The notes beneath the pieces are model-generated. The model was not told the DNA's origin and did no database searches. It was given only the letters and a program-made list of their open reading frames with translations. From contig BCLD01000019.1 of the NCBI GenBank assembly GCA_001600875.1, positions 481,057 to 545,056 of the forward strand: 64,000 nucleotides of DNA. Direction: 5' to 3'. Position 1 is the first letter of the stretch. Every line of letters begins with the position of its first letter. A program made the position numbers and the translations under genes. Below, piece by piece: positions 61,991 through 64,000 of this stretch. Source of the DNA: Solicoccozyma terricola. Taxonomy: Eukaryota > Basidiomycota > Tremellomycetes > Filobasidiales > Piskurozymaceae.

Positions 61991-64000
61991 ATGTCTGACA
62001 ATCCACCGCCAGATGATGTCCTAGACGAAGTGATCGAAGGGTCAGATCCTCCAGCAGTAGCAATGGACTCACACCTCGACGGATCCAGCCCACGAGAGGG
62101 GTCACTACCACCGGGTCAGTCTTTAGCTATCAGTCTCCGCCATCCTCCTTCCTAACCCACAACCCACCGTACTGACGTCTTGGCAACAGGCGTGTCTTCA
62201 TTGTTGTCGAGAATGGGTGGTCTTATGAGAGATGGTTCTCCAATCCCGGAATTCAAACCATCCAACGGTCTTTCCATCAAAGGGTCGGCGTCGACAAATA
62301 AAGCAGAGGAAGGCGAGGTGGGCGGCGTTGAAAAGCAGGTTGAGGCGGGTTCGTCAGAGATGGAGGCGATGGACAGTAAGGCTGTTAATGAGGTCAAGGG
62401 ACCGAGTGCCGGTGAGATTTTTACAATTCAGAGTTTGCGCTGAAACGGGCGAGTAGGACCCCCGAATGAAACACTGACAAACCTCTCCCCCGTCTGTCCC
62501 CCCCCTGCACGCAGCTTCTACTTTACTCCACTCCTCGGAGGAAGTCAAGGTGAGCTATGAATTGATTCTCGGTATACAACCCCCAGCAAAATCTAACGCT
62601 TTTCACCGTGTACTCTACTCCAGGTCACATTAGCAGACCAACAAGCAGATCCAAATTCTCCTCTTTACAGTGCGAAAAGCTTTGAGGAGCTTGGTCTGTG
62701 CGTCATTACGAGAGCCCATCCGGCTCAATTCTTCGTCTTCCGTTCTCTTTCTCACCTCCCCCCCTCCCCCCCAACACAGTCATCCTAACCTTCTCAAAGG
62801 TTTATACGGTATGAAATTCTCTAAACCATCCAAGATTCAAGAAAAAGCTTTACCGTTATTGTTAGCGAATCCGTGAGTATCGTTGGACGGGGGGGTCGTT
62901 ATTCGTTGTTGTTGAGATGGACTTGTTGAGATGGAAATTGATTTTGCTGATTCCTTTTTTTTTTTTTTTCGTTGTAGACCTACGAATATGATTGGACAGT
63001 CTCAATCTGGGACAGGGAAGACTGCTGCGTTCAGTTTGACGATGTTGAGTCGGATCGATTATAGTATTGCGAAGCCACAGGTAGGGAGATTTCTACCGCA
63101 GAGGGAGGGGGCGCAGGGTTACTTGGATCATTCATCTAGCTGCTGATGTGTTTTTTTTTCCTTTTTTTTTCTTTTTTTCTTTTTCTTTTTCCTTCTTTCT
63201 CCTCTCTCCCCGACGACCCGACCACCACAAGGCCATCTGCCTTGCTCCAGGCCGCGAACTAGCTCGTCAAATCGAACAAGTAATATCCACAATGGGTAAA
63301 TACGTCCCTTTGAAAACGTATCTCGCCGTCAAAGACGGATGGAATAAACAAACTAGAGTTGATGCTCAAGTTGTTGTTGGTACACCTGGTACTGTGATGG
63401 ATATGATCCAGAAGAAAGTATTGGATGTTAGTGGGGTTAGGACTTTTGTGTTGGATGAGGCGGATGAGATGGTTGGGATGCAAGGAATGGGAGAACAGAC
63501 GATGAGGATTAAGAAGTGGGTGTGGTGGTGGGGGAGGGGGGGAGGGGGGGAATTTCCTCTGATGGCGGTTACTGATTACTGACCCGTCGACCCGTCGACC
63601 CCCGCCCCGCCTCTACAATAGACTACTACCACCTACCGTCCAACTCATCCTCTTCTCAGCTACATTCCCCAAACATGTCTCAATTTTTGCTTCTAAATTC
63701 GCACCTCGAGCTAATGAAATCAAATTGAAAATCGAAGAACTTAGCGTGGATGGTATCAAACAATTTTATATGGATTGTGCAAGTCAAGAATCGAAATATG
63801 ATGTTTTGGTGGAACTTTATAGTTTGTTGGTGATTGGACAGAGTATCATCTTTTGTAGGGTGCGTACGTGGGGGCCTGGGGGTGGGGCGGGGAAGAAGAG
63901 GGGGGGGGGGGGGGGGTTGCGGCGTAATACGGCGCTGGATAACTCACTGACACCTGCGTACCCCCCACTCACAGACTAAAGACACCGCCGATCGAATCGC
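61991..64000 (+). CDS. DBP5: DEAD-box ATP-dependent RNA helicase Dbp5, 5' part
   Basis: Remodels mRNPs at the cytoplasmic face of the nuclear pore during mRNA export. Exons visible: 61991-62114, 62190-62411, 62515-62549, 62624-62697, 62780-62872, 62978-63080, 63232-63515, 63622-63859, 63975 to the window end. An acidic Ser-rich N-terminus is followed by [20 protein letters not shown] and the Q motif [20 protein letters not shown]. Then come motif [12 protein letters not shown] (about residue 190), Ia APGRELARQ, Ib [24 protein letters not shown], and the start of RecA domain 2 with [20 protein letters not shown]. The [20 protein letters not shown] stretch is typical of Dbp5/DDX19. The gene is cut by the window edge. 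Confidence 0.93.

Noticed and set aside
1..64000. tRNA, rRNA, CRISPR, transposon and toxin-antitoxin features
   Set aside because: Scanned by eye for B-box-like GGTTCGAAxCC, regularly spaced repeats, terminal repeats and transposase or reverse-transcriptase motifs; none was convincing. A tRNAscan-SE and repeat-library search would settle it.

Overview
The window is a piece of nuclear chromosome from an intron-rich basidiomycetous yeast. Tremellomycetes (a Cryptococcus, Kwoniella or Trichosporon relative) is my inference. The evidence is about 36 tightly packed protein genes on both strands. Almost all are cut by short introns of roughly 50-90 nt with GTRNGT donors and YAG acceptors, and many encode fungal-type proteins (ALG11, POL31, NUP85, SPC24, TIM50, DBP5, SDHC, CCA1). 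Exon structures were built by hand from splice signals and kept only where reading phase closed; deviations are stated in each entry. The assembly is draft quality: three N-filled gaps, all inside or beside poly-G/poly-C runs, and one isolated ambiguous base. I saw no rRNA, tRNA, CRISPR array, transposase or reverse transcriptase.

Layout. 0-13 kb: end of a glucosamine-6-phosphate deaminase, ALG11, an unknown acidic protein, ULA1 (NEDD8 E1 subunit), a ketopantoate reductase and tRNA CCA-transferase. 13-20.4 kb: a cupin protein, a small repeat protein made of duplicated exons, a mitochondrial RRM-like protein, mitoribosomal S33, kinetochore SPC24, mitoribosomal S8 and SDHC. 20.6-30.4 kb: a DASH SPC34-like protein, POL31, an SVIP-like small protein, RNase P subunit POP4, a PHOSPHO-type phosphatase and mitoribosomal L6. 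30.4-43.1 kb: a gene-poor kilobase, NUP85, an E2 ubiquitin-conjugating enzyme, VPS29, TIM50 and ALG9. 43.4-52.2 kb: a frame-broken GLTSCR1-like gene, a coilin-like protein, an unknown Cys/His protein, mitoribosomal S14 and an LYR protein. 52.7-64 kb: NMN adenylyltransferase, two SDR oxidoreductases flanking an intronless GT31-type glycosyltransferase, the complex III factor MZM1, and the first two thirds of DBP5.

The genes are mainly housekeeping, without an operon-like logic. Mitochondrial functions recur (S8, S33, S14, L6, SDHC, TIM50, MZM1, the LYR protein, the RRM-like protein, probably one form of CCA1). Two genes act in dolichol-linked glycan assembly on opposite sides of the ER membrane (ALG11, ALG9), and two encode outer kinetochore components (SPC24, SPC34-like). 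The least ordinary items are the exon-duplication repeat protein with a CRE site upstream, a coilin homologue in a yeast, an SVIP-like candidate p97 adaptor, the intronless glycosyltransferase between two SDR genes, and a habit of long poly-G/poly-C tracts within introns that coincides with the assembly gaps.
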